NCBI GenBank assembly: GCA_028873595.1
Contig: JAPPOV010000033.1
Location: forward strand, 295,165-359,164
DNA: 64,000 nucleotides
DNA from: Gemmatimonadota bacterium
GTDB taxonomy: Bacteria > Gemmatimonadota > Gemmatimonadetes > Longimicrobiales > Gaopeijiaceae
Direction: 5' to 3'
Below, in pieces: positions 15,765 through 24,148 of this stretch. The notes below the pieces were generated by a model. That model ran no database searches. It saw only the letters and a list, made by a program, of their open reading frames with translations, and was not told where the DNA came from. Within the stretch, counting starts at the first letter, position 1. The number at the start of each line of letters is the position of its first letter. The position numbers were made by a program, and so were the translations under genes.

Positions 15765-17273
15765 TCACACGTTGCGCATGGCCTCGAGCACCCCGGCGGC
15801 GTCCGCTTCGGAGGGCAGCTCCCACCCGCTCTGGTACCCGAACACGTCGAGTAGGGGACGACTTCCATAGCTGTCATCCAGCACTTCCATGTGGTTCGCC
15901 GTAAGCAGCCCGGGATGCTGGACCCCGCAAGCCTGGCTAAGCCGCGTGAGCTCCTTGCGCAAGGTGATGATGTAGTTGGCCAGCCGTGCGGACTTGTCCG
16001 TGGGGTCGAGGCCACGCATGAGCCACTTGTTCTGTGTCGCGACGCCGGTAGGACAATGTCCCGTGTGGCATCGCTGCGCCTGGATACATCCGATCGCCAT
16101 CATCGCTTCGCGACCCACGGCGACCATGTCGAGGCCCAGGCAGAAGGCCATGAGCGCTGTTTCCGGGAAGCCCAGTTTGCCGGATCCGACCCAGACGACG
16201 TTCTGGTGGACTCCCCGCTCTGCGAAGATGCTGTAGACTCGGCTGAAGCCGACCTTGAATGGGAGCGCGACGTGGTTCGAGAAGGCGAACGGCGCGGCAC
16301 CTGTCCCCCCCTCGCCGCCGTCTATGGCGATGTAGTCGACGCCTCGATCTTCGGAGGCCATCCGATCGGCGAGGTCCTTCCAGAATCCGAGTAGGCCGAT
16401 GGCCGATTTGATCCCGACCGGTCGACCGGTCGAATCGGCGAGTTCCTCCACGAAGTCGAGCAGCTCGTCGGCGGTCCTGAACGTCCTGTGCCCCGCGGGA
16501 CTGACGACCGTCTGCCCAACCGGGACACCTCGGATCCTGGAGATCTCTGCCGTCACCTTCTTCCCGGGTAGAACGCCGCCCAAGCCCGGTTTGGCGCCCT
16601 GGCTGAGCTTGACCTCGATCGCCTTCACGGGGTGGGCCTCGACCTTCCGTCTGCACTCCTCAGGATCAAACGCGCCGTCGGGCGTGCGCGCACCGAAATA
16701 TCCGGTCCCGAGCTGCCAAATCAGCTCTCCACCGTGTAGATGATGCGGCGAGATACCCCCTTCTCCCGTGTTGTGCAGACAGCCGGCGACCTTCGAGCCG
16801 CGGTTCAGTGCTTCGATCGCAGCAGACGACAGCGAACCGAAACTCATGCCGCTGATGTTCACGACCGAGGCTGGACGAAATGCATGTTTCCGGCCTCGGT
16901 GTCCGCCGAGGATCTTGGCACACGGCAGGGGATAGCCGTCGGCAGGATGATCGTCCACCGGGCGTCCGAGCGTCTGGTGCTTGATGATCAGGTAATTTGG
17001 GGACCGCTCGAGGTCATCGTCGGTCCCGAAGCCGGTGTAGTTGTTCTGCTTCTTCGCGGACGCGTAGACCCACGTCCGATCATCACGGGAAAACGGGAGT
17101 TCCTCGTTGTTTGACGTGACGATGTACTGACGCAATTCCGGTCCGATCATTTCCAGCATGTACCGAACATGGCCGATGATCGGAAAATTCCTGAGGATCG
17201 CGTGCTTCTTCTGCGTGACATCGTAGATGGTGACGAGCAGAAGGAAGCCGACGACAGCGTAGATCCAGATCAC
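15765..17273 (-). CDS. FMN-binding glutamate synthase family protein with N-terminal membrane helix
   Basis: 502 aa. One transmembrane helix (about 2-20, ending in T-I-Y-D-V-T-Q-K-K) precedes a GOGAT-like FMN barrel: S-G-M-S-F-G-S-L-S (about 141-149), N-T-G-E-G-G-I-S (about 168-175), EVKLSQGAKPG and IDGGEGGTGAAP. The 3Fe-4S motif is C-x5-C-x4-C in CIQAQRCHTGHCPTGVA near residues 410-426. It lacks the glutaminase and C-terminal beta-helix domains of full GltB, so it is the stand-alone GltB2-type protein found in many bacteria, whose true reaction is unsettled. It is monocistronic and converges on the SLC12-type gene (69 bp between stops). Confidence 0.9.
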   Translation of the reverse strand: MIWIYAVVGFLLLVTIYDVTQKKHAILRNFPIIGHVRYMLEMIGPELRQYIVTSNNEELPFSRDDRTWVYASAKKQNNYTGFGTDDDLERSPNYLIIKHQTLGRPVDDHPADGYPLPCAKILGGHRGRKHAFRPASVVNISGMSFGSLSSAAIEALNRGSKVAGCLHNTGEGGISPHHLHGGELIWQLGTGYFGARTPDGAFDPEECRRKVEAHPVKAIEVKLSQGAKPGLGGVLPGKKVTAEISRIRGVPVGQTVVSPAGHRTFRTADELLDFVEELADSTGRPVGIKSAIGLLGFWKDLADRMASEDRGVDYIAIDGGEGGTGAAPFAFSNHVALPFKVGFSRVYSIFAERGVHQNVVWVGSGKLGFPETALMAFCLGLDMVAVGREAMMAIGCIQAQRCHTGHCPTGVATQNKWLMRGLDPTDKSARLANYIITLRKELTRLSQACGVQHPGLLTANHMEVLDDSYGSRPLLDVFGYQSGWELPSEADAAGVLEAMRNV

Positions 17274-17416
17274 GAAAGCCTCTGCGGAAGCGGAGCGCGT
17301 CGGGCCGAAGGTACGTCGTTCGCCGCCCGGGCGTCGACCGTGGGGTCCGACGGGCCTAGCTTGCTCCGGTCATCGCCGCGCTCCGAGGGGCGCGACTGGA
17401 TTCGTTGTTCCCGCTC

Positions 17417-18451
17417 ATGCACATCACGTCTCCGCATCTCGCTGGTCTGACCGGCTCCTGCGTGCTTGTCCTGCTCCTGGCCATCGGTGCCCTGCCCTCG
17501 GCCGGACAGAACGCCCCCCATGGGTCGAACTTCCTGGTGGTGCACGGTGTCGACTACCGGGTGTACGACCGGTCGGGACGGGTCACGACGCTGGAGGACA
17601 TCGTTGAGGGAGCGATGGGCGACGAAGTGCTTCTGGTGGGTGAAGAGCACGACGACATGGTCGGCCACGCGGTTCAGACCCTGCTGCTCAACGAGGTCGT
17701 GCGACGAATCGGTACGGACTCTGGTCGGCGCGTCGTACTGTCCCTGGAAATGTTCGAACGTGACGTTCAGTACGTGCTGGATGAGTACCTGGCGGGTCTC
17801 ATCACCGAAGCGCATTTCCTTCGCTCGTCTCGGCCTTGGGACCACTACGAACAGCGGTACCGTGCGCTCGTGGAGCACGCGCGGGCGTTCGGCCTCCCCG
17901 TGGTTGCTGCCAATGCACCCCGGAGGTACGTGAATCGGGTCACCAACGAGGGGCCGCATTCGCTTCTGGAGCTGTCTGAGCAGGCGCGTGCGTATCTCCC
18001 TCCACTCCCGTTCCCGGGTCCGTCCAACACGTACCGAGCTCAGTGGGACGCACTGATGACCGAGGCGATGCTCGGTATGCGCGCGTCCGCGGATTCTGCT
18101 TCGTCGGTGAGGGAGCCACCAACGGAGCAGGAGGGCGCGACTCAGCGCACCGAACTCAACCCGAACGCGATCTACTCACAGGCTCTGTGGGATGCTGCCA
18201 TGGGGCACGCGATCACCGGGGCTCTGGTCCGCCATATCGGGGGATTTGTCGTCCACATAGCGGGCTCGTTCCATGTGGAGAAGGGGACGGGGATTCCGGA
18301 ACGGATCGCTGACTACAGACCGGGAACTCGCGTGACCTCGGTCGTGATGACCAAGGTCGACGACATCGACGATTGGTCGGCAGAGGATCATGGTGACCTG
18401 GGTGACTATGTCGTGCTCACGCGAAAGCCGGGGCCCACCGCGGGAAACTGA
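17417..18451 (+). CDS. ChaN family haem-binding (lipo)protein
   Basis: 344 aa from the ATG at 17417. It has an N-terminal hydrophobic signal (about 10-30) followed by a ChaN-like domain with G-E-E-H-D-D (about 79-84), VLSLEMFERDVQ, LRSSRPWDHYEQRYRALVEHA and a late H-I-A-G-S-F-H-V-E-K-G-T-G-I-P motif. ChaN of Campylobacter binds cofacial haem at the outer membrane; the family is linked to haem or iron uptake. A spacer of 7 bp separates its stop from the convergent barrel gene. The extracytoplasmic location is supported by the signal; haem binding is inferred from the family. Confidence 0.85.
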   Translation: MHITSPHLAGLTGSCVLVLLLAIGALPSAGQNAPHGSNFLVVHGVDYRVYDRSGRVTTLEDIVEGAMGDEVLLVGEEHDDMVGHAVQTLLLNEVVRRIGTDSGRRVVLSLEMFERDVQYVLDEYLAGLITEAHFLRSSRPWDHYEQRYRALVEHARAFGLPVVAANAPRRYVNRVTNEGPHSLLELSEQARAYLPPLPFPGPSNTYRAQWDALMTEAMLGMRASADSASSVREPPTEQEGATQRTELNPNAIYSQALWDAAMGHAITGALVRHIGGFVVHIAGSFHVEKGTGIPERIADYRPGTRVTSVVMTKVDDIDDWSAEDHGDLGDYVVLTRKPGPTAGN

Positions 18452-18458
18452 GTACACG

Positions 18459-19040
18459 TCAACGCTGAGGGGCAACGTTCCACAACGGCAGATTGACACC
18501 GATCCCGGCGGAGTTGGGCTGATACTGGGTGTCTTTCAGGAAGGTCCAGCGTAGTACGAGCTCGACCTGCACGGGCCCAATGCTCGTCTTGCCCCCCCCG
18601 AATGCGTTGAACCCGATAAGCGTCTGACGGGGATTCCCGAGATCGGTTCCGATCAAAGAGTCGCGCCAGCCGACACCCCCACCGGCGAAGACGCCGCCTC
18701 GGACGCCGCCTGGCACCCACGCAGCGTCGATGTTGTACTGATACTCTTTCCCACCAGCTGGTGGCCAGGCGATCTCCAGATTTGGGTAGAGCTCGATCGT
18801 GCCGGCTCGTACCACTGGAATCCGTACCTGAGCCCCAAGGACCTCGCCATTCGTAGAGGAGTCGTACCCGACCTTCACGCCGATCGCGATCGGCGCCCAC
18901 GGCGGTGCTTCCTCCGCTTGTCGGCCCCGACGAACCTGAGCATCGAGTGTCCCGGGAAGAGTGACGAGGAGTACGACCAGCGCGGTGAACAGTCGGACGA
19001 ATTTGTGATGCACGGGTTGGGCAGGTCGAAGGGTCGGCAA
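18459..19040 (-). CDS. Small outer-membrane beta-barrel-like protein
   Basis: 193 aa. A signal peptide (about 14-34, ending in L-D-A-Q) precedes alternating amphipathic strands rich in Gly and aromatic residues (APIAIGVKVGYDSS, LGAQVRIPVV, VELVLRWTFL) and a terminal I-G-V-N-L-P-L-W-N. This pattern fits an 8-stranded outer-membrane barrel. No family is recognised. A GTG nine codons in could also be the start, giving a tighter signal peptide. Confidence 0.6.
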   Translation of the reverse strand: MPTLRPAQPVHHKFVRLFTALVVLLVTLPGTLDAQVRRGRQAEEAPPWAPIAIGVKVGYDSSTNGEVLGAQVRIPVVRAGTIELYPNLEIAWPPAGGKEYQYNIDAAWVPGGVRGGVFAGGGVGWRDSLIGTDLGNPRQTLIGFNAFGGGKTSIGPVQVELVLRWTFLKDTQYQPNSAGIGVNLPLWNVAPQR

Positions 19041-19224
19041 CTACGTGTTCAGACGATCGGGGTAGCATCAGTGACACATGCGTAACCCCTCTCCAACCAT
19101 ATCGGCATTCGCGCAGCGGAAGAAGTCTCAGTGATGGTGGTGTCGAGCCCCTCGAACTGTCAGAGGTGGCTCCATTGAGCCGCTCCCCATGATGGTGACC
19201 TCGTGCACATTCGAATGTCCCGAG

Positions 19225-19329
19225 TCAGGCGGAGATGATCCCCTCCGCCACACCGCGCAGCACGTCCAGGGACGTCACGATGCCGACGAGTTCGGTCTCC
19301 TGTTCGAGGACCACGACGACTGGTCGGCA
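19225..19329 (-). pseudogene. C-terminal remnant of a CBS-domain protein
   Basis: About 34 codons read R-P-V-V-V-V-L-E-Q-E then LVGIVTSLDVLRGVAEG and a stop at 19225. This is the beta-beta-alpha end of a CBS domain. No start codon or N-terminal half exists; the sequence just upstream on this strand is the end of the DUF411 gene in another frame. It looks like the leftover of a CBS gene cut by a deletion next to DUF411. Confidence 0.6.
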
Positions 19330-19345
19330 GACAAGACGAAGGCTC

Positions 19346-19831
19346 TTAGCGCGGATCGACGTTGGAGAACACCGCAGGCTCGCCGGCGTGTGTGAAGGAA
19401 AGCACCTGATACGGTTGCGGATTTGCACCTTCCATTCCGGGTGATCCGATCGGCATCCCGGGAACCGCGATACCCGCCACCTCCGGACGCTTGGCGAGGA
19501 GCTGCTTCACCTGTTCGGCGGGGACATGCCCTTCGACCACGTAGCCGTCGATGATCGCCGTGTGGCAGGACGACATCTGCGGGGGCACCCCGCCGTCGCG
19601 TTTCACCGTCATGAGGTCGGTGGTGTTTCGCGCATCGACGACGAAGCCTGCCGCCTCCATATGTTCGACCCAACCATTGCAGCAGCCGCAGGTGGGCGAC
19701 TTGTACACCAGAACGGTTGGAAGGTCAGGGTCTGTTGTCGTGGCTTGGGCCAGAACTGCGTCTGGCGCGGCGTCGGCGCTTGAGCACGCGGTGGTGATCG
19801 CGACGAGCGCGAGGGCGAAAAAGCGGCGCAT
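19346..19831 (-). CDS. DUF411 metal-binding lipoprotein
   Basis: 161 aa. Lipoprotein signal with lipobox near T-A-C (Cys16). DUF411 domain: V-Y-K-S-P-T-C-G-C-C-N-G-W (43-54) with Cys48, Cys50 and Cys51, then V-P-P-Q-M-S-S-C-H-T (about 82-91) and G-H-V-P-A-E near 101-106. Family members such as CopG-like proteins are periplasmic and bind copper or related soft metals through these Cys and Met residues. No other copper gene is adjacent. The CBS remnant lies immediately downstream on the same strand. Confidence 0.9.
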   Translation of the reverse strand: MRRFFALALVAITTACSSADAAPDAVLAQATTTDPDLPTVLVYKSPTCGCCNGWVEHMEAAGFVVDARNTTDLMTVKRDGGVPPQMSSCHTAIIDGYVVEGHVPAEQVKQLLAKRPEVAGIAVPGMPIGSPGMEGANPQPYQVLSFTHAGEPAVFSNVDPR

Positions 19832-20126
19832 CTCGATGTTTCCTCAGAGGTGGTGCACTCGAGCCTTAGTATAGCTTGACTGACATGGATTCGAGACAGA
19901 GGCGGATGCAGTTCCCTTGCAGTGACGGATCTCTGACGCACCACGCTCAGCGGTTCGTCCCGTGTCTCTGGCTCGAGAACCGCATCGTCGGACACGACCA
20001 GTATGTCGGCTGGATCACGGACTTGAAGCGCCCGCCGGATCGAACCGGGTGACCTCACCATGTCGAACGATGAAAGTCCGATACTCCGCTCTTGCTGACC
20101 GCGGAAGTGAGTGCAAGTTGCGCGTC
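19832..20126. other. 295-bp divergent intergenic region
   Basis: It lies between the divergent DUF411 and DAACS genes and presumably carries both promoters. The AT-rich TTAGTATAGCTTGAC near 19867-19881 is the most promoter-like stretch. It also holds a 55-codon frame on the plus strand (19885-20052) without SD or recognisable family, which I leave unannotated. Confidence 0.35.
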
Positions 20127-21320
20127 ATGCGCAGCATCGGATTGGGGAGCCAGATCCTCATCGGCATGGCAGTCGGCTCTGTCCTTGGTATCGGACTGGG
20201 TGAAGACGTCAGCATGCTTCGGCCGGTCGGGGATCTCTTCATCCGGTTGCTCGTTCTCGCTGCGATTCCGCTGGTCTTCTTCAACCTTCTCGCTGGGGTG
20301 ACTGCACTCAGCGACGTGAAGTCTTTCGGCCGGCTCGCCGGTAAGACGATGACGTACTACGTCACGACCGATGTGATCGCACTCATTCTGGGCGTGGGCG
20401 CGATGGCCGTTCTACGGCCCGGTTCTGGTATGCAACTCACCGGAGAGATCGATGGGTCGGTCGGGGCCGTGCCGTCGGTCGCTGATGTCCTGCTCGGAAT
20501 GATCCCGACCAACGTCTTCGCTGCATTCGCAGAGGGGAACGTCGTCCAGATCGTAGTCATCGCCGTGCTCGTTGGCATCGCGACACTGCTTCTTCCCGCG
20601 GAGTCGCGCATCCGACTGGTCCGCGCCTATCATGACGTTGCGTCGCTCTTCCGGCGCCTGGTCGACGTCATTCTGCTCACGGCTCCCTTCGGAATTGGTG
20701 CCTTGATGGCGGTCACCGTCGGCACCTACGGCGCCGCGCTCCTCGGGCCGATGGCTCGTTTCCTGCTCGGGGTGTATCTCGCACAGCTCGTGGTCTTTGT
20801 CGGGTACATGGGGCTCATGAAGTTCGGGGCTGATCGATCGCCGCTGAGGTTCCTCCGAGAGACGGGCCCGCTCTGGGCGACCACCGCTGCGACGACGTCG
20901 AGCCTGGCGTCACTCAGTGTCTCACTGGAGACAGCCGAGCGGATCCGGCTGCCTTCCTCGATTTACTCATTCACACTTCCGCTGGGTGCACAGCTCAACA
21001 AGGACGGGACGTCTGTCATGCTGGGGGCGGTTCTCCTCTTCACCGCCCAGGCCGCCGGCGTATCGTTCACACCGGCTTCACTCGTTTCGGTCGTCCTGGT
21101 CGGCTTGTTGCTCTCGGAGGGGTCGGGCGGTATTCCCGGGGGTGGTTTCGTCATTGCCCTGATCTACGTGCAGGCCTTCAATCTCCCGATCGAGGTTGCC
21201 GCGATCGTGGGCGGGATCTATCGACTCGTGGACATGGGCAATACCACCATCAACGTCATGGGCGACCTGGTCGGGACATCGCTCGTGACCCGCTCCGAAT
21301 CCAGAAGGGGTATTCCTTGA
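20127..21320 (+). CDS. Dicarboxylate/amino acid:cation symporter (DAACS, SLC1-like)
   Basis: 397 aa from the ATG at 20127, chosen because M-R-S-I-G-L-G-S-Q-I-L-I-G aligns with the start of the homologous gene at 331; upstream in-frame codons encode no hydrophobic sequence. There are about eight hydrophobic helices plus two re-entrant loops. Hallmarks are a serine-rich loop T-T-A-A-T-T-S-S-L-A-S-L (about 253-264), P-L-G-A-Q-L-N-K-D-G-T (about 286-296) and the terminal VDMGNTTINVMGD (D-x-x-x-T-x-x-N-V). It imports an acidic amino acid or dicarboxylate with Na+ or H+. The class V PLP enzyme gene overlaps its stop, suggesting the transported compound is further metabolised. Confidence 0.93.
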   Translation: MRSIGLGSQILIGMAVGSVLGIGLGEDVSMLRPVGDLFIRLLVLAAIPLVFFNLLAGVTALSDVKSFGRLAGKTMTYYVTTDVIALILGVGAMAVLRPGSGMQLTGEIDGSVGAVPSVADVLLGMIPTNVFAAFAEGNVVQIVVIAVLVGIATLLLPAESRIRLVRAYHDVASLFRRLVDVILLTAPFGIGALMAVTVGTYGAALLGPMARFLLGVYLAQLVVFVGYMGLMKFGADRSPLRFLRETGPLWATTAATTSSLASLSVSLETAERIRLPSSIYSFTLPLGAQLNKDGTSVMLGAVLLFTAQAAGVSFTPASLVSVVLVGLLLSEGSGGIPGGGFVIALIYVQAFNLPIEVAAIVGGIYRLVDMGNTTINVMGDLVGTSLVTRSESRRGIP

Positions 21321-22504
21321 ACGAACAGGTCAGGGCTTTGTTTCCAGGCGCCTCTGAGCGCACCTACCTGAACATCGCCGCCAAGGGGCTCATTCCGCAC
21401 CACGTACGCGACGTAGTACACGCCTACTTGGATGATCAGGTGGGCGGCACGAGCGACAAGGATGTACTTCGCGAACAGGTGGATCAGACGAGGGCGATGC
21501 TCGCCTCGATGATCGGTGCAGAGGCCGACGAGGTCGCGATCACCAAGAACGTGTCGGAGGGGCTCAATTTATTCGCGGCGAGCCTGGAGTGGCGGGCTGG
21601 CGACAACGTGGTGATCTGTCCGGAACTCGAGCACCCCAACAACATCTACCTCTGGTTCAATCTCGCGCGGCGGTACGGCGTCCACGTGCGCTCGGTCGAA
21701 CCGGTGGACGGGATGATGCCGACGGAGGGTATGGTCGCGGCCATCGACGATCGGACCCGGATCGTCACATTTCCGACGATCTCCTTCGCGCCGGGATTCC
21801 TCACGGATATCGAGCCTATCGTTCGGGCGGCTCGGGCCGCAGGGGCATGGACGCTCGCGGACGGCGCTCAGTCCATCGGCTCGCTCGAAACCGATGTACA
21901 CGCTCTCGGGATCGACGCGCTCGCCGTTGCGACACAGAAGTGCCTGTTGTCTCTCTATGGCTTCGGTTTCCTCTATGTCCGCCGAGAGGTGGCCGAACAA
22001 CTCGTGCCGATCCACGTGGCCAGGTACGGGATCGCACTCGACGCGCACGAGACGGCGTACTCGGACGGGCCGCTGGAGTACGCTTCTGGCGCTCGTCGCT
22101 TCGACCTCGGCAATTACAACTACCTCGGAATGTCGGCGACGAAGGCAGCCCTGGAACTGGTCTCCGACGTGGGTGTCGACCGCATCGAGAAGCACGTCCG
22201 GGGTCTGGCTGCTGATCTGGCGAACGGACTCATGGATCTCGGCATGCCCGTGGTCGGGGGGCGGCCCGGAGTCCACCTTGCCCACATTGTTTCGTCGGGT
22301 CATCTGGGCAGTGGACGCCACTACTCGGCCGACGATCCGGAGGTGAACGCGCTTCATCGCCACCTGGTCGACGCGGGGATCGTCTTCTCTCTCCGATCGG
22401 GTGTCCTGCGATTCTCCTTCGGACTCTACAACGATACTTCGGACGTCGAGCATGTGCTCTCGAGTGTCCGGGCCTTCCAAGAAAAAGGAGCCGTCAGGTC
22501 ATGA
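21317..22504 (+). CDS. Class V aminotransferase-fold PLP enzyme (cysteine desulfurase/isopenicillin epimerase-like)
   Basis: 395 aa with a TTG start overlapping the symporter's stop (TTGA) and an AGAAGGGG SD 7-14 nt upstream. Fold-type I enzyme: ELEHPNNIYLWFNLARR (about 97-113), A-D-G-A-Q-S-I-G (Asp and Gln contacting PLP, about 177-184), and A-V-A-T-Q-K-C-L-L-S with the Schiff-base Lys near residue 210. The usual T-G-H-K of this class is replaced by T-Q-K. No catalytic Cys loop of cysteine desulfurases is evident, so an isomerase, epimerase, lyase or aminotransferase role on the imported amino acid is more likely. Middle gene of a three-gene operon. Confidence 0.85.
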   Translation: MNEQVRALFPGASERTYLNIAAKGLIPHHVRDVVHAYLDDQVGGTSDKDVLREQVDQTRAMLASMIGAEADEVAITKNVSEGLNLFAASLEWRAGDNVVICPELEHPNNIYLWFNLARRYGVHVRSVEPVDGMMPTEGMVAAIDDRTRIVTFPTISFAPGFLTDIEPIVRAARAAGAWTLADGAQSIGSLETDVHALGIDALAVATQKCLLSLYGFGFLYVRREVAEQLVPIHVARYGIALDAHETAYSDGPLEYASGARRFDLGNYNYLGMSATKAALELVSDVGVDRIEKHVRGLAADLANGLMDLGMPVVGGRPGVHLAHIVSSGHLGSGRHYSADDPEVNALHRHLVDAGIVFSLRSGVLRFSFGLYNDTSDVEHVLSSVRAFQEKGAVRS

Positions 22505-23661
22505 CCGGGTCCAGGGCAGTCCTGCGTCCTGCGTGGGTGACAATCCTGTCCGCCCTCTTCCTTTTGCTCGATGCACCAGCGGTCGATGCGCAGCGTGCCG
22601 ACTGGGACCGCGCGATCGAAACCTTTTCGGCCATCCTTGCCGAGGACGTGGCTGATGACGCAGTCGGCGGAATCTCGGCGGGCGTAATGGTCGATGGTGA
22701 TCTTGTCTGGGCTGATGCATGGGGACTCGCCGACCGGGAGACTCGGGAGCTGATGCTGCCGTCGTCGGTCTCTCGAACCGGATCGATCTCGAAGTCGGTC
22801 ACGGCTGTGCTGATGATGATCCTGGTCGATCAGGGTGTGATCGGGCTTGATGAACCGGTTTCACAGTACTTCTCGGAAATCGACGCGCTGCAGGACCGTC
22901 GCCCGGGCGCGGAGGACATCACATTCCGCCACCTCGCCTCGCATACCGCTGGACTGATCCGTGAGCCGACCTGGCCCGAATCCGTCGTAGGGCCGATCGA
23001 GGCGTGGGAGGACCGGATTCTGCAGTCCATCCCCCAAACGGCGTACGACTCTATCCCTGGTGCTCGCTACCAATACTCGAATATCGGGTTCGGCATACTG
23101 GGCCTGGCTCTTGCGAGGGCTGCAGGTCGGCCCTTCATGGACCTCGTCGAGGAAGAAATCTTCGCGCCGCTCGGTATGACCGGGTCATCGTTCGTGGTCG
23201 AGGGTGCGGAACTCGACTCGCGGCTGGCACAGGGGTATACCCTGCGCAACGGCAGCGTGAGCGGTGAGGCGTCTGCTCGAGAGCATGCCGGTCGAGGGTA
23301 CAAGGTGCCCAATGGTGGCGTCTATTCGACGGTCGCGGACCTGGGTCGCTTCCTCGGCGCTGTGGCCGGCGTCCCGGGTCTCAGGATTCTGGACGAGTCC
23401 AGCCGGGAAGAGATGCTGCGCATGCAGACACCCGAGGATCCGGGACGGGGATACGGGCTGGGCTTTTCCCTGATCATCGATGGCGACGGCAACCGACTCG
23501 CGGCGCATGGCGGCTCGGTCGCCGGGTACAACGCCTACATGGTGGTCGATCCGGACAGTCGGGTGGGCGTCGTTTTGCTCAGGAATTACACGGGTGGTCG
23601 TACGAACCTCGGGCGAGTCGCGCAGTCACTGGTTTCGGAACTGCGTAACGTGCGTCGCTGA
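22501..23661 (+). CDS. Secreted serine hydrolase, class C beta-lactamase family
   Basis: 386 aa, with the ATG overlapping the preceding stop (ATGA). A signal peptide at 1-31 ends V-D-A-Q. Catalytic motifs are S-I-S-K (Ser95, Lys98), Y-S-N (Tyr192, Asn194) and H-G-G near residue 339. Penicillin-binding-protein-like fold acting in the periplasm on esters, D-amino peptides or similar. Members rarely act as true lactamases. Its position after a symporter and a PLP enzyme suggests it releases an amino-acid-type compound outside that the symporter takes in, which is inference. Confidence 0.9.
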   Translation: MTGSRAVLRPAWVTILSALFLLLDAPAVDAQRADWDRAIETFSAILAEDVADDAVGGISAGVMVDGDLVWADAWGLADRETRELMLPSSVSRTGSISKSVTAVLMMILVDQGVIGLDEPVSQYFSEIDALQDRRPGAEDITFRHLASHTAGLIREPTWPESVVGPIEAWEDRILQSIPQTAYDSIPGARYQYSNIGFGILGLALARAAGRPFMDLVEEEIFAPLGMTGSSFVVEGAELDSRLAQGYTLRNGSVSGEASAREHAGRGYKVPNGGVYSTVADLGRFLGAVAGVPGLRILDESSREEMLRMQTPEDPGRGYGLGFSLIIDGDGNRLAAHGGSVAGYNAYMVVDPDSRVGVVLLRNYTGGRTNLGRVAQSLVSELRNVRR

Positions 23662-23704
23662 GTCCGTGGGGAGCCCTCGATCACTTGCGCCGCACGCTCG
23701 TGCG

Positions 23705-24148
23705 TCAGTCGTCCCCTTCGAGTGTAGCCGCTACGTAGGCGATCGCATGGAGCGGCACGGCGATGAAGGCGACCACGATCGGCTGGATGACGGGGTCGAC
23801 GAAGGCATAGGGAACGAAGGCAATCGTCCAGAAGAGCGTGCCGAGGAGCGCGACGTTCGCGACCACACTCCGGGGGGCGTCCATGCGTGCGAAGAGCAGG
23901 TCGATCGCGCCCGTGAAGAAGAGCATCAGGCTGAATGAGACGCTGAACATCCGGAATTGACGCCACATGCTCGGCGTGAGCGGATCCGGCGACCGCACCT
24001 GCTTCATGGCGTTGATCGCGAACTCGCGCAGACCCCCGACCCCGTTTTCGAGTACGAACGACCAGATGTGGGTGGCGGTGTGCGAGAGGCCGGTCACGAT
24101 GAGCCAGGCGCCTGCGACGGCGAGCCAGAAACGAGGGTTACGGATCAT
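23705..24148 (-). CDS. Four-helix integral membrane protein, unknown
   Basis: 147 aa with four hydrophobic helices (about 7-27, 66-86, 95-113 and 118-140) and charged loops; N- and C-termini are probably cytoplasmic. H-T-A-T-H-I-W near residues 23-29 and an Arg-rich loop at about 61-66 are noticeable. No family recognised. Its start overlaps the end of the DUF72 gene by 11 bp, so it is translated with it. Confidence 0.75.
   Translation of the reverse strand: MIRNPRFWLAVAGAWLIVTGLSHTATHIWSFVLENGVGGLREFAINAMKQVRSPDPLTPSMWRQFRMFSVSFSLMLFFTGAIDLLFARMDAPRSVVANVALLGTLFWTIAFVPYAFVDPVIQPIVVAFIAVPLHAIAYVAATLEGDD

Noticed and set aside
19207-19218. 12-bp palindrome ACATTCGAATGT
   Set aside because: Short, single occurrence noticed, and downstream of genes rather than in a clear promoter.
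19885-20052. 55-codon frame upstream of the DAACS gene
   Set aside because: Composition is acceptable but there is no SD, homology or coupling; the antisense frame is equally open.
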